Assembly: GCA_964609025.1 (NCBI GenBank)
Contig: CAZSQM010000030.1
Location: forward strand, 1 to 24,744
Length of the DNA: 24,744 nucleotides
DNA from: SIG307 sp964609025
GTDB taxonomy: Bacteria > Bacillota > Clostridia > Lachnospirales > Lachnospiraceae
Reading direction: 5' to 3'
Below, piece by piece: positions 1 to 7,261 of this stretch. The position numbers and the translations under genes were made by a program. Every line of letters starts with the position of its first letter. Position 1 is the first letter of the stretch. The notes below the pieces were generated by a model. That model worked only from the letters and a program-made list of their open reading frames with translations. It ran no database searches and was not told where the DNA came from.

Positions 1-24
1 CTTTTTCAAAGTCTTAAAAAGGAA

Positions 25-113
25 CGGAGAAAGAGGGATTTGAACCCTCGCGCCGCTATTAACGACCTACTCCCTTTCCAGGGGAGCCCCTTCAGCCGCT
101 TGGGTATTTCTCC
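25..113 (-). tRNA. tRNA-Ser (anticodon GGA)
   Basis: Read on the minus strand, an 89-nt cloverleaf starts GGAGAAA and closes with TTTCTCC plus discriminator G. The acceptor stem pairs 107-113 with 26-32. The anticodon loop contains CTGGAAA, giving anticodon GGA, which reads serine UCC/UCU codons. The long variable arm typical of class II tRNA-Ser lies between the anticodon and T arms, and the T loop GGTTCAAATCC is present. The 3' CCA is not encoded: the bases after the discriminator read TTC. It lies about 107 bp downstream of a second tRNA-Ser and is probably co-transcribed with it. Confidence 0.95.
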
Positions 114-220
114 AAAATGCTGATATTCCATCACTATTCCCTAACGGCGATCTGCAAAACTCTGCCGACCAAAACCGTTCTATCCAGTTTCGGAAGAAGT
201 CTTATGAACCATCTTCCTAG

Positions 221-306
221 CGGAGAATGTGGGATTCGAACCCACGGTCCCTTTCGGAATCACTGGTTTTCAAGACCAGCCCCTTAAACCACTCGGGCAA
301 CTCTCC
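221..306 (-). tRNA. tRNA-Ser (anticodon TGA)
   Basis: On the minus strand an 86-nt tRNA begins GGAGAGT (rc of 300-306) and ends ATTCTCC plus discriminator G (rc of 221-228), with one G-T pair in the acceptor stem. The anticodon loop CTTGAAA gives anticodon TGA, decoding UCA and other UCN codons. A long variable arm confirms the serine class, and the T loop GGTTCGAATCC is canonical. CCA is not encoded. A consensus promoter ends about 16 bp upstream of the tRNA 5' end, so this is the first tRNA of a two-gene serine unit. Confidence 0.95.
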
Positions 307-322
307 GAAACAGTGCTTGATT

Positions 323-351
323 ATCTTACCACAGAACTTTTTTCATGTCAA
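323..351 (-). promoter_or_regulatory. Sigma-A promoter for the tRNA-Ser pair
   Basis: Minus strand: a perfect -35 TTGACA (rc of 346-351), a 17-bp spacer and -10 TAAGAT (rc of 323-328), preceded by TGG (extended -10). Transcription would start about 10 nt before tRNA-Ser(TGA), as expected for a stable-RNA promoter. The upstream stretch is A/T-rich. Confidence 0.85.
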
Positions 352-428
352 GCACTTTTCACTAATTTTTTTCTACATTTTTTTCGCATTTTCCTCCCAT
401 TTTTATCTTTCCTTGCATATTCGGAAAG

Positions 429-2282
429 TTAGTCCTCCCTCTCTCCTTTTCTGAAAAAGGTATAAACTGCGTGTGCCGCTGCCGCATTCATGGACGGTAC
501 CGCCGCCAGTTCTTCCTCGCTTGCCGCGCGAATTGCCTCCTGGGACTGGAATGCTTTCATTAACGCCCGCCGTCTGGTCGGACCGATTCCCTCAATTTCG
601 TCCAAAACAGAGTGCACCTGCTCCTTTCCCCGGAGCGAACGGTGATACTCAATCGCAAACCGGTGCGTTTCGTCCTGAATGCGGGTCAGCAGGCGGAACC
701 CTTCGCTATGCTGGTTCATCGGCAGTTCTTCATTTTTAAAGTACAACCCCCGGGTACGGTGTTTGTCATCTTTTACCATGCCGCACACCGGAATGTTGAG
801 ATGCAGTTCCCGCAGCACCTCTTCCGCAATATTTACCTGTCCCCTTCCGCCATCCATCAAAATCAAATCCGGGAACTTTGAAAAATTGTCCTCGTCTCCT
901 TCTTCTCTCGCGCGCAGTCCGTGGGAGAATCGTCTGGTCAGCACCTCGCGCATACTTGCATAATCGTCGGGGCCATGCACCGTTTTAATACGGAACTTCC
1001 GATACTCCGCTTTGTTCGGTCTTCCGTTGTCAAACACTACCATAGAAGCCACCGACGCATAGCCCCCCGTATTGGAAATATCGTAGGATTCCGTTCTGCC
1101 AAGCTCGGAAAGCCCCAGAAATGCCGCAATCTCATCTGCTGCGCCTCTGGTCTTCTTTTCCTCCGCTGCAATCTTCTCCGCGTCCTTTTGCAGTACCATA
1201 GAAGCATTTTTCTCCGCAAGCTCCACCAAACGCTCCTTCTCTCCTTTTTTCGGCACAAGTATTCTGACCCTGCGGCCGGAGCGTTCGGACAAATACGCCT
1301 CTAAAAGCTCCCGCTCCGCAATCTCCTCGGACAAGAGCAGCTCTTTCGGAATATGCGGCGTGCCTCCGTAATACTGCTTAATAAACTCCTGTAATACCGC
1401 GCTGCGTTCTTCCCCTTCGACTCCGGTTAAATAGTAATGCTCCCTGCCAATCATTTTTCCTTCCCGCACAAAGAAGACCTGTACCACCGCTTCCGCTCCC
1501 GCTGTTGCAATCGCCGCAATGTCACGGTCTACGGTCAGGTCGGCATCCGCCTTCTGCCGTTCCGCCATTCGCTTCACACTGTTTAACAAATCCCGGTATT
1601 CTGCGGCACGTTCAAACTCCAAACCTTCCGAAGCCTCTTTCATCAACTGCTCCAAATGCTTTGTAATCGGAGTGAGATTGCCGCTAAGGAATGCCAGTAC
1701 CTGCTCGATTGCCTTTCCGTACTCCTCCCGCGAAATCTCGCCCTGGCAGGGTGCCTTGCACTGCCCCATATGATAATACAGACACGGACGGCTGCTTTTT
1801 TCCTTCGGAAGACTCAGATTACAGTTGCGGATACAATAAGTCTTCTTTAATAAGTCAAGCGTATCCTTTACCGCCTGCACACTCGTGTACGGTCCGAAAT
1901 ACTTTGCCTTGTCTTTTCCCCTCGTGCGTGCAAACAGCACCCGTGGAAACGGCTCGTTCACCGTAACACGGATATACGGATAATGTTTGTCATCCTTTAA
2001 CATCGTATTATATTTCGGACGATGCTCTTTAATCAAATTACACTCCAAAACCAGAGCTTCCATTTCGGAATCCACAACGATATATTCAAAACGCGCCACC
2101 TTCGACACCATTTTCTGTATTTTCGGGGACAAATTCCGGCTGCTTTGAAAATACTGACGTACACGGTTCTTTAAACTGATTGCTTTTCCCACATACAAAA
2201 TCGCGTCGTTTTTATCGTGCATAATATAAACTCCCGGCTTTGCCGGGAGTTTTTTTAACTCATCTTCAATGTCAAACACCAT
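429..2282 (-). CDS. uvrC: Excinuclease ABC subunit C (UvrC)
   Basis: Encodes 617 aa, full length for UvrC, the nuclease subunit of UvrABC nucleotide excision repair that cuts on both sides of a lesion. The N-terminal GIY-YIG nuclease domain is visible as LPAKPGVY (residues 12-19) and LYVGKA (29-34), with Arg40 and the conserved E in DSEMEALVLE. A UvrB-binding UVR helix pair lies near residues 204-244 (FERAAEYRDLL). The C-terminal half carries the RNase H-like nuclease (LILMDGGRGQ, GMVKDDKHRTRGL) and ends in a helix-hairpin-helix (LDEIEGIGPTRRRALM). The start ATG follows GGAGGAGG and overlaps the ftsH 3' end by 11 nt, implying coupled translation. No clear terminator follows; the next 75 bases in the reading direction are purine-rich and run towards the tRNA promoter. 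Confidence 0.97.
   Translation of the reverse strand: MVFDIEDELKKLPAKPGVYIMHDKNDAILYVGKAISLKNRVRQYFQSSRNLSPKIQKMVSKVARFEYIVVDSEMEALVLECNLIKEHRPKYNTMLKDDKHYPYIRVTVNEPFPRVLFARTRGKDKAKYFGPYTSVQAVKDTLDLLKKTYCIRNCNLSLPKEKSSRPCLYYHMGQCKAPCQGEISREEYGKAIEQVLAFLSGNLTPITKHLEQLMKEASEGLEFERAAEYRDLLNSVKRMAERQKADADLTVDRDIAAIATAGAEAVVQVFFVREGKMIGREHYYLTGVEGEERSAVLQEFIKQYYGGTPHIPKELLLSEEIAERELLEAYLSERSGRRVRILVPKKGEKERLVELAEKNASMVLQKDAEKIAAEEKKTRGAADEIAAFLGLSELGRTESYDISNTGGYASVASMVVFDNGRPNKAEYRKFRIKTVHGPDDYASMREVLTRRFSHGLRAREEGDEDNFSKFPDLILMDGGRGQVNIAEEVLRELHLNIPVCGMVKDDKHRTRGLYFKNEELPMNQHSEGFRLLTRIQDETHRFAIEYHRSLRGKEQVHSVLDEIEGIGPTRRRALMKAFQSQEAIRAASEEELAAVPSMNAAAAHAVYTFFRKGERED
2228..2256 (+). terminator. 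Antisense-oriented terminator-like hairpin inside the uvrC 5' end
   Basis: On the plus strand CTCCCGGC (2231-2238), loop TTT and GCCGGGAG (2242-2249) form a perfect 8-bp stem, extendable by the A-T pairs on either side, followed by T7 (2250-2256). This is a textbook intrinsic terminator, but it is antisense to uvrC and overlaps the codons for the conserved LPxxPGVY motif. On the minus strand there are only three T after the stem, so it should not stop uvrC mRNA. It may block antisense transcription or may simply follow from the codon choices. Confidence 0.5.
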
Positions 2283-4332
2283 CGTCCTCCTCCGTCTTCA
2301 TCCCGTTTGATGCTTCCGTACTTTCGTCGGACTCCGCTCCGTCCTTCTTTTCCGTCATGCTTACAGCTTCCGTTGTATTCCCGTTGTCTGCGGCAGTTTC
2401 TTCCGTTTTTTTCTCCGTATTCTCCGGGTCTGCCGTCTTCTCCGACTCTTCCGGTTCCGGAATTCCCTTTACCTCGCGGTAAATCTTCATAAACTCCTTG
2501 CCGGTAATGGTTTCCTTCTCCACCAGAAACTCCGCAAGCTTATCCAACACCTCACGATTTTCGGAAAGCAGCCGGTATGCCTTATCGTAACAGGACTTTA
2601 ACAGTTCCATCACCTCATTATCAATCAGCGCCGCTGTCGCGTCCGCACAATTCTGCACCGGTCTGCCGTCCAGATAACGGTTCTCCACCGACTCCAGTCC
2701 CATCAGCCCAAACCGTTCGGACATACCGTACTGCGTAATCATGGCCCGGGCCAGCGAGGTTGCTTTCTCAATATCATTTGCCGCACCGGTCGTCACCTTG
2801 CCAAACACCAGCTCCTCCGCTGCGCGTCCGCCGTACAGGGTAACAAGACGCGTCAACAGTTCGTCTTTCTTCATTAAATACTTTTCTTCCTCCGGCACCT
2901 GCATCACATAACCAAGGGAACCCATCGTACGCGGCACAATCGTAATCTTCTGCACCGGCTCCGCGTTCTTATCAAGACACGCAATCAAAGCATGGCCCAC
3001 CTCATGGTACGCCACAATCTGCTTTTCCTCTTTCCCGAGAATACGATCCTTCTTTTCCTTACCCGCAATCACGACTTCCACCGATTCAAACAGGTCCGCC
3101 TGGGTTACCACGGTTCTGCCCTGCTTTACCGCCAGAATCGCCGCCTCGTTAATAATATTCGCAAGGTCGGAACCCACAGCACCCGAGGTCGCCATGGCGA
3201 TTTCCTCCAGATTTACGGAATCGTGCATTAAAACATGCTTTGCATGCACTTTCAGGATATCGATACGTCCTTTTAAATCCGGCTTATCCACAATAATTCT
3301 CCGGTCAAAACGTCCCGGGCGGAGCAATGCCTTATCCAACACCTCCGGGCGGTTCGTTGCCGCAAGAATCACAAGTCCCTTTGAAGTATCAAAGCCATCC
3401 ATCTCCGAAAGCAACTGGTTTAACGTCTGCTCACGCTCGTCATTTCCGCCGCCGTAATGGGAATCACGGCTTTTACCGATGGCGTCTACCTCGTCAATAA
3501 AAATGATACACGGAGCCTGCGCCTGTGCCTGCTTAAACAAATCACGCACACGGGAGGCGCCGACGCCCACAAACATTTCAACAAAGTCCGAACCCGAAAG
3601 CGAGAAAAACGGTACTTTCGCTTCCCCGGCTACCGCCTTTGCAAGCAGGGTCTTACCGGTTCCCGGCGGTCCGACCAACAGCGCGCCCTTCGGGAGCTTT
3701 GCACCGATACGGGTATACTTTCCCGGATTGTGAAGGAAATCCACCATTTCCGTCAAGGACTCCTTCGCCTCCTCCTGACCCGCAACATCCTTAAAGGTCA
3801 CGCCCGTTTCTTTTTCCACATAAACCTTGGCGTTGCTCTTGCCGACGCCCATCATGCCGCCGCTGCTCCGGCTTATCATGCGGAACACCAGAAACATCAC
3901 GCCGTAGATGATAATAAACATCACGACATAGCCTAAAATAGACTGTAATACCGAATTCGTCTTATCCACCGTAACGCGGGAATACGTAACCCCCGCCGCA
4001 TCGCAGCGTTCCTGAATCTTATTACCGTCCTCCAAAATACCGGTATAATAAGTTATCGTAAAATTGGACAGTGCCTGAGCGTCCTGTTGCGGAATAATGA
4101 TAATTCTTCCGCTGTCCGAATCGACTCTGACTTCGGATACCTTTCCCCCTTCCAGCATTTCAAGAAATACATCATAGGACACCGGCTGATTCGCGCTGTC
4201 CTCAATCTGATTCATCATATAAAAAAACATCATTACCATAACCAGTGCAACAATTAAACAAAAAAACATACCGGTCCGGTTATTCTGCGTCCCCTTGCCC
4301 TTCTTCCCGTTATTATTACCATTCTCTCCCAT
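2272..4332 (-). CDS. ftsH: ATP-dependent zinc metalloprotease FtsH
   Basis: Membrane-anchored AAA+ protease that degrades misfolded membrane proteins and regulators. I use the ATG at 4332 (686 aa) because AGAAAGGA lies about 6 nt upstream; an ATG 39 nt further upstream sits in the loop of a leader hairpin. Two membrane segments (about residues 22-40 and 131-150) flank a short extracytoplasmic domain. The AAA module has Walker A GPPGTGKT (221-228), Walker B CIIFIDE (275-281) and the SRH around TNRPEVLDKALLRPGRFDR. The M41 protease site is HEVGH (443-447; zinc ligands H443 and H447, catalytic E444), with the third ligand Asp near 520. The family usually has HEAGH; A to V is tolerated. The last roughly 65 residues are an acidic, E/T/S/D-rich tail, longer than in many homologues. 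First gene of the ftsH-uvrC unit. Confidence 0.97.
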   Translation of the reverse strand: MGENGNNNGKKGKGTQNNRTGMFFCLIVALVMVMMFFYMMNQIEDSANQPVSYDVFLEMLEGGKVSEVRVDSDSGRIIIIPQQDAQALSNFTITYYTGILEDGNKIQERCDAAGVTYSRVTVDKTNSVLQSILGYVVMFIIIYGVMFLVFRMISRSSGGMMGVGKSNAKVYVEKETGVTFKDVAGQEEAKESLTEMVDFLHNPGKYTRIGAKLPKGALLVGPPGTGKTLLAKAVAGEAKVPFFSLSGSDFVEMFVGVGASRVRDLFKQAQAQAPCIIFIDEVDAIGKSRDSHYGGGNDEREQTLNQLLSEMDGFDTSKGLVILAATNRPEVLDKALLRPGRFDRRIIVDKPDLKGRIDILKVHAKHVLMHDSVNLEEIAMATSGAVGSDLANIINEAAILAVKQGRTVVTQADLFESVEVVIAGKEKKDRILGKEEKQIVAYHEVGHALIACLDKNAEPVQKITIVPRTMGSLGYVMQVPEEEKYLMKKDELLTRLVTLYGGRAAEELVFGKVTTGAANDIEKATSLARAMITQYGMSERFGLMGLESVENRYLDGRPVQNCADATAALIDNEVMELLKSCYDKAYRLLSENREVLDKLAEFLVEKETITGKEFMKIYREVKGIPEPEESEKTADPENTEKKTEETAADNGNTTEAVSMTEKKDGAESDESTEASNGMKTEEDDGV

Positions 4333-4353
4333 AAAATTTCCTTTCTCTCTCAA

Positions 4354-4380
4354 TTTTCCGAAACTTCGCATTTCGGAAAA
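4354..4380 (-). promoter_or_regulatory. Perfect inverted repeat in the ftsH 5' leader
   Basis: TTTTCCGAAA (4354-4363), a 7-nt loop and TTTCGGAAAA (4371-4380) form a perfect 10-bp stem between the ftsH -10 box and its Shine-Dalgarno site. It is not the CIRCE (HrcA) or CtsR consensus. It could be an RNA stem that stabilises the leader or a protein-binding operator; the sequence does not decide which. Confidence 0.5.
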
Positions 4381-4410
4381 CGTATATGCTCCTCCGATTA
4401 TCCTATATTT

Positions 4411-4439
4411 ATTATATAGGTAGCGTAATTTGAAATCAA
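4411..4439 (-). promoter_or_regulatory. Sigma-A promoter for ftsH-uvrC
   Basis: Minus strand: TTGATT (rc of 4434-4439), 17-bp spacer and TATAAT (rc of 4411-4416). Transcription would start about 75 nt before the ftsH ATG. The -10 is a perfect match and the -35 matches four of six. Confidence 0.8.
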
Positions 4440-4481
4440 TAGCATAACACTAAAATTTTTTATAATTTTATAAACTTTCAC

Positions 4482-4538
4482 AAAAAGAAAAACTACCAAA
4501 CCGGTTCTTTCTTTCTTAAAAAACAGTTTGATAGTTTT
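4482..4538 (-). terminator. Intrinsic terminator after the MerR-family gene
   Basis: Minus strand: AAAACTATCAAAC pairs with GTTTGGTAGTTTT (one G-T wobble; arms 4526-4538 and 4489-4501), followed by a T-rich tract (TTTTTCTTTTT). The loop is large (about 24 nt) and itself T/A-rich. It separates the MerR gene from the ftsH promoter. Confidence 0.75.
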
Positions 4539-4576
4539 CTATATCACCCGCTTTAAAGCTCTTTTGTCCTCCTGCA

Positions 4577-5257
4577 TCAATGCAACGGACGAACCTTTCT
4601 TGTCAGCAGAAAATTCTCTTTGCCGTTTTGCTGCTGCCTTGCATTTGCGCGTGCCTGCTGGTATTCCCTGATGGTACGGTCCAGTCTTCGATAACGTTCC
4701 TCCTCCCGTTCCTCCTGCTGTCGGAATAAAAACCGCAGTTCCCTCGCCATACGTTCCGACACGCCCTCTTCGATTTGCTGTGTCAACTGCTCGTTATTAC
4801 GCTGCAACACCTCCCCGAGCCATTTTGTCATTCCCTCCTGCAACAGTTTTACCCCCTCCGGCCGTTCTTCCGCTTCCGCAGTGGCGCACGTTGACGGCTG
4901 TCCGACGCATAAACTGAATTTCTCTCTTTCTTTTGTCGGCTCACTCCTGTTAAATGCTTCCTCCTGTTCCGCCTCCATCCCTGCAATCCGCCTTCTTAAA
5001 TCCTCCAGCTTATTATCCGGAAGTGCCGCCACCGCAGGCATGCGTTCCGCCATTGCCTTGATTTGGCGAAGTCCGAAGCCCGCTTCCTTCAGCCGCTTTA
5101 CCCCCCGGAACAATGCCAGCTGCTCTTCCTCATAGTAACGATGTCCGGCTGCGTTGCGCGGCACCTCGATTCCGAGCTGGTTTTCCCAATAACGAAGCGT
5201 GTACACTTCCATTTCCAGCTCTTCCGCCGCTTCCGATACCTGATATAGTTTGCCCAT
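4577..5257 (-). CDS. MerR-family HTH protein with coiled-coil tail
   Basis: Encodes 226 aa. Residues 1-72 match the MerR DNA-binding fold: a helix-turn-helix (YQVSEAAEELEMEVYTLRYWENQL), the wing NAAGHRYYEEEQLALF, then a third helix ending LRQIKAMAERM. No metal-binding cysteines are clustered after the HTH and no drug-binding domain is visible. The rest is charged and predicted helical or coiled-coil (RQQEEREEERYRRLDRTIRE), as in RacA-like and other clostridial MerR proteins with unknown effectors. The start ATG has AGGGGG about 8 nt upstream. It stands alone between the dnaB terminator and its own terminator. The target is unknown; chromosome-associated (RacA-like) or transcription roles are both possible. 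Confidence 0.8.
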   Translation of the reverse strand: MGKLYQVSEAAEELEMEVYTLRYWENQLGIEVPRNAAGHRYYEEEQLALFRGVKRLKEAGFGLRQIKAMAERMPAVAALPDNKLEDLRRRIAGMEAEQEEAFNRSEPTKEREKFSLCVGQPSTCATAEAEERPEGVKLLQEGMTKWLGEVLQRNNEQLTQQIEEGVSERMARELRFLFRQQEEREEERYRRLDRTIREYQQARANARQQQNGKENFLLTRKVRPLH

Positions 5258-5319
5258 AGCTTATCCCCCTTCCGAATCCTCAGAGTCGATTCCATCCGTT
5301 TTTGCTTGTCTTCGCCAAC

Positions 5320-5349
5320 AGTATACCGAAAAAAGGAACAGATACGCAA
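5320..5349 (-). promoter_or_regulatory. Possible promoter for the MerR-family gene
   Basis: Minus strand: TTGCGT (rc of 5344-5349), 18-bp spacer and TATACT (rc of 5320-5325). The -10 is good and the -35 weak. It would overlap the dnaB terminator hairpin, with the -35 in its loop, which is why I keep this tentative. Confidence 0.35.
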
Positions 5350-5360
5350 GTATCTGTTCC
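5329..5360 (-). terminator. Intrinsic terminator of the gdpP-rplI-dnaB operon
   Basis: Minus strand: GGAACAGATAC, TTGC loop and GTATCTGTTCC form a perfect 11-bp stem (5335-5360), followed directly by T6 (rc of 5329-5334). It lies about 68 nt after the dnaB stop. On the plus strand the stem is followed by CATGTTTTT, so some bidirectional activity is possible. Confidence 0.9.
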
Positions 5361-5427
5361 CATGTTTTTACAAAATCGTTCGTCGTAATTCGTCAAATCG
5401 TAAACAAAATCCGACGCTGCACCGGAA

Positions 5428-6768
5428 TTACTGCTTCCGGTTGTCCAGATTCGCAAACTTTGTATAATTTGCGAGCCACGCTAACTTCACCGTTCCGGTC
5501 GGGCCGTTTCTCTGCTTTCCGATAATAATCTCCGAAACTCCCGGTTCCTCCGACTTTTCCTTATTATAATACTCATCGCGGTAAATAAACATCACCACGT
5601 CCGCATCCTGCTCAATCGCACCGGATTCACGAAGGTCGGACAGCATCGGGCGCTTATCATCCCTCTGTTCTACCGCACGGCTTAACTGCGACAGCGCAAT
5701 CACCGGGCAGTCGATTTCTCTCGCCAATGCCTTTAAGGAACGGGAAATCTCCGAAATTTCCTGCTGTCTGGACTCCGTCTTCTTTCCGCCGGACATAAGC
5801 TGTAAGTAATCGATAATCACCAGACCCAGATTCTTCTCCAGCTTAAACTTTCTGCACTTCGAGCGCAACTCCGTAATGGAGATACCCGGCGTATCGTCAA
5901 TAATAAGCGGGGATTCTCCGGTCAGTCTTGCGCTTTCCATTAACTTGACCCAGTCGTCATCCTTCAAATCACCGGTACGGATTGCCTGCGAATCCACCTT
6001 GGAATTCATTGCCAGAATACGGTTTACCAACTGGGTACGCGACATTTCCAGACTGAAAATCGCGGTTGGAACCTTGCTTTTTAACGCAACAAACTCCGCA
6101 ATATTTAACACAAACGCCGTCTTGCCCATAGACGGTCTTGCCGCCACCAAAATCAAATCCGCTTTCTGTAAACCTGCGGTTTTATAGTCCAAATCGTAGA
6201 ATCCGGTTGCGATTCCGGTCACCGCTCCGCGGTTTTTCGCCGCATTCTCAATATTCTCAATCGCTTTCAGCACAATGCTGCGGATATCCTCCGTATCGCT
6301 GCTGCCGCGGCGCTGCACCAGATCAAAAATCTGCTTTTCCGTATCCTGCAAAATTTCGTCGGTGCTTTTCCTGCCCAGATAGCAATCGTTGGCAATTGCT
6401 TCCGTCACCTTAATCGTTCTGCGCTTCATTGCCTCATTCTTTACAATCTCCGCATAAAAGCGCACATTGGCAGAAGTCGGAACCGAACCGATTAACTCGT
6501 TGAAATACTTTAATTCATAGGCCTCCGGCGGTGCGTCCTTCTCCTTTAAGCGGTTCTGCACCGTGAGAATATCTGCCGGCTTTCCCTCATTAAACAGCTC
6601 TGAAATTATTTCATACAAAAGCCCATACATCGGATTATAGAAATCGTCCCGGCTCAGCATCTCTACAACCGTCATAATCGCTTCCCGATCCAAAAGCATG
6701 GAACCGATGACCGACTGCTCTGCCTCCGTACTGTGCGGCATCACCCGTTTTATCAGTGCTTCATCCAT
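5428..6768 (-). CDS. dnaB: Replicative DNA helicase DnaB
   Basis: Encodes 446 aa, the usual length for the hexameric replication-fork helicase (called dnaC in Bacillus). The N-terminal primase-interacting domain covers about residues 10-110 (PHSTEAEQSVIGSML...). The RecA-like ATPase domain has Walker A ARPSMGKT (210-217), Walker B in LVIIDYLQLM, and the conserved ALSQLSRAVEQRDDKRPMLSDLRESG and EQDADVV blocks. No intein is visible. AAAGGA lies about 8 nt before the ATG. It is third in the gdpP-rplI-dnaB operon, 28 nt after rplI, the same order as in Bacillus (yybT-rplI-dnaC), and is followed by a strong terminator. Confidence 0.97.
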   Translation of the reverse strand: MDEALIKRVMPHSTEAEQSVIGSMLLDREAIMTVVEMLSRDDFYNPMYGLLYEIISELFNEGKPADILTVQNRLKEKDAPPEAYELKYFNELIGSVPTSANVRFYAEIVKNEAMKRRTIKVTEAIANDCYLGRKSTDEILQDTEKQIFDLVQRRGSSDTEDIRSIVLKAIENIENAAKNRGAVTGIATGFYDLDYKTAGLQKADLILVAARPSMGKTAFVLNIAEFVALKSKVPTAIFSLEMSRTQLVNRILAMNSKVDSQAIRTGDLKDDDWVKLMESARLTGESPLIIDDTPGISITELRSKCRKFKLEKNLGLVIIDYLQLMSGGKKTESRQQEISEISRSLKALAREIDCPVIALSQLSRAVEQRDDKRPMLSDLRESGAIEQDADVVMFIYRDEYYNKEKSEEPGVSEIIIGKQRNGPTGTVKLAWLANYTKFANLDNRKQ

Positions 6769-6796
6769 TTTGAAATCCTTTCATTCCTGCGGTATC

Positions 6797-7243
6797 TTAT
6801 GCCTCTACTACCTTTACGGTAAGCTCTGCCGTCACTTCCGGGTGAAGCTTTACCGGCACGATTGTCGTCCCAAGGGTACGAATCGGCTCCGGCAAAACCA
6901 GCTTCTTTTTATCAATGTCAAGCTTTAACTGCTCCTTCAACGCTACCGCAATTTCCTTTGTCGACACGGAGCCGAAGGTTCTGCCGCCCTCTCCCGACTT
7001 TATTTTCAGCGTAACGCTCTTTTTGGCGATTTCTTCCCCAAGCGCCTTTGCCTCCGCCAGAATCTCCTGTCTGTGCTTCTCCTCTGCCGCCTTTTGCAGC
7101 TTTAAGTCATTCAACGTCTTTGCGTTCTTTTCCACACCGAGCTTTTTCGGGAAAATGAAATTTCTCGCATATCCGTCGCTCACCTTTACGATTTCTCCTT
7201 TTTTTCCAAGGCTCTTTACATCCTGCAGTAAAATAACTTCCAT
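6797..7243 (-). CDS. rplI: 50S ribosomal protein bL9
   Basis: Encodes 148 aa, the normal length for L9, which binds 23S rRNA near the L1 stalk base. The N-terminal globular RNA-binding domain is MEVILLQDVKSLGKKGEIVKV through YARNFIFPKKLG; a long connecting helix (about 40-75, Lys/Glu/Ala-rich) leads to the C-terminal domain beginning near FGSVSTKEIA and ending in ELTVKVVEA. Start ATG with GAAGGA a few nt upstream. It lies 18 nt after gdpP and 28 nt before dnaB, consistent with one transcript. Confidence 0.98.
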   Translation of the reverse strand: MEVILLQDVKSLGKKGEIVKVSDGYARNFIFPKKLGVEKNAKTLNDLKLQKAAEEKHRQEILAEAKALGEEIAKKSVTLKIKSGEGGRTFGSVSTKEIAVALKEQLKLDIDKKKLVLPEPIRTLGTTIVPVKLHPEVTAELTVKVVEA

Positions 7244-7261
7244 TGTCCTTCTTCCTTTCCG

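Noticed and set aside
227..454. Small plus-strand open frames across the tRNA region
   Set aside because: They overlap the tRNA-Ser(TGA) gene and its promoter, have no ribosome-binding site and show no protein-like motif.
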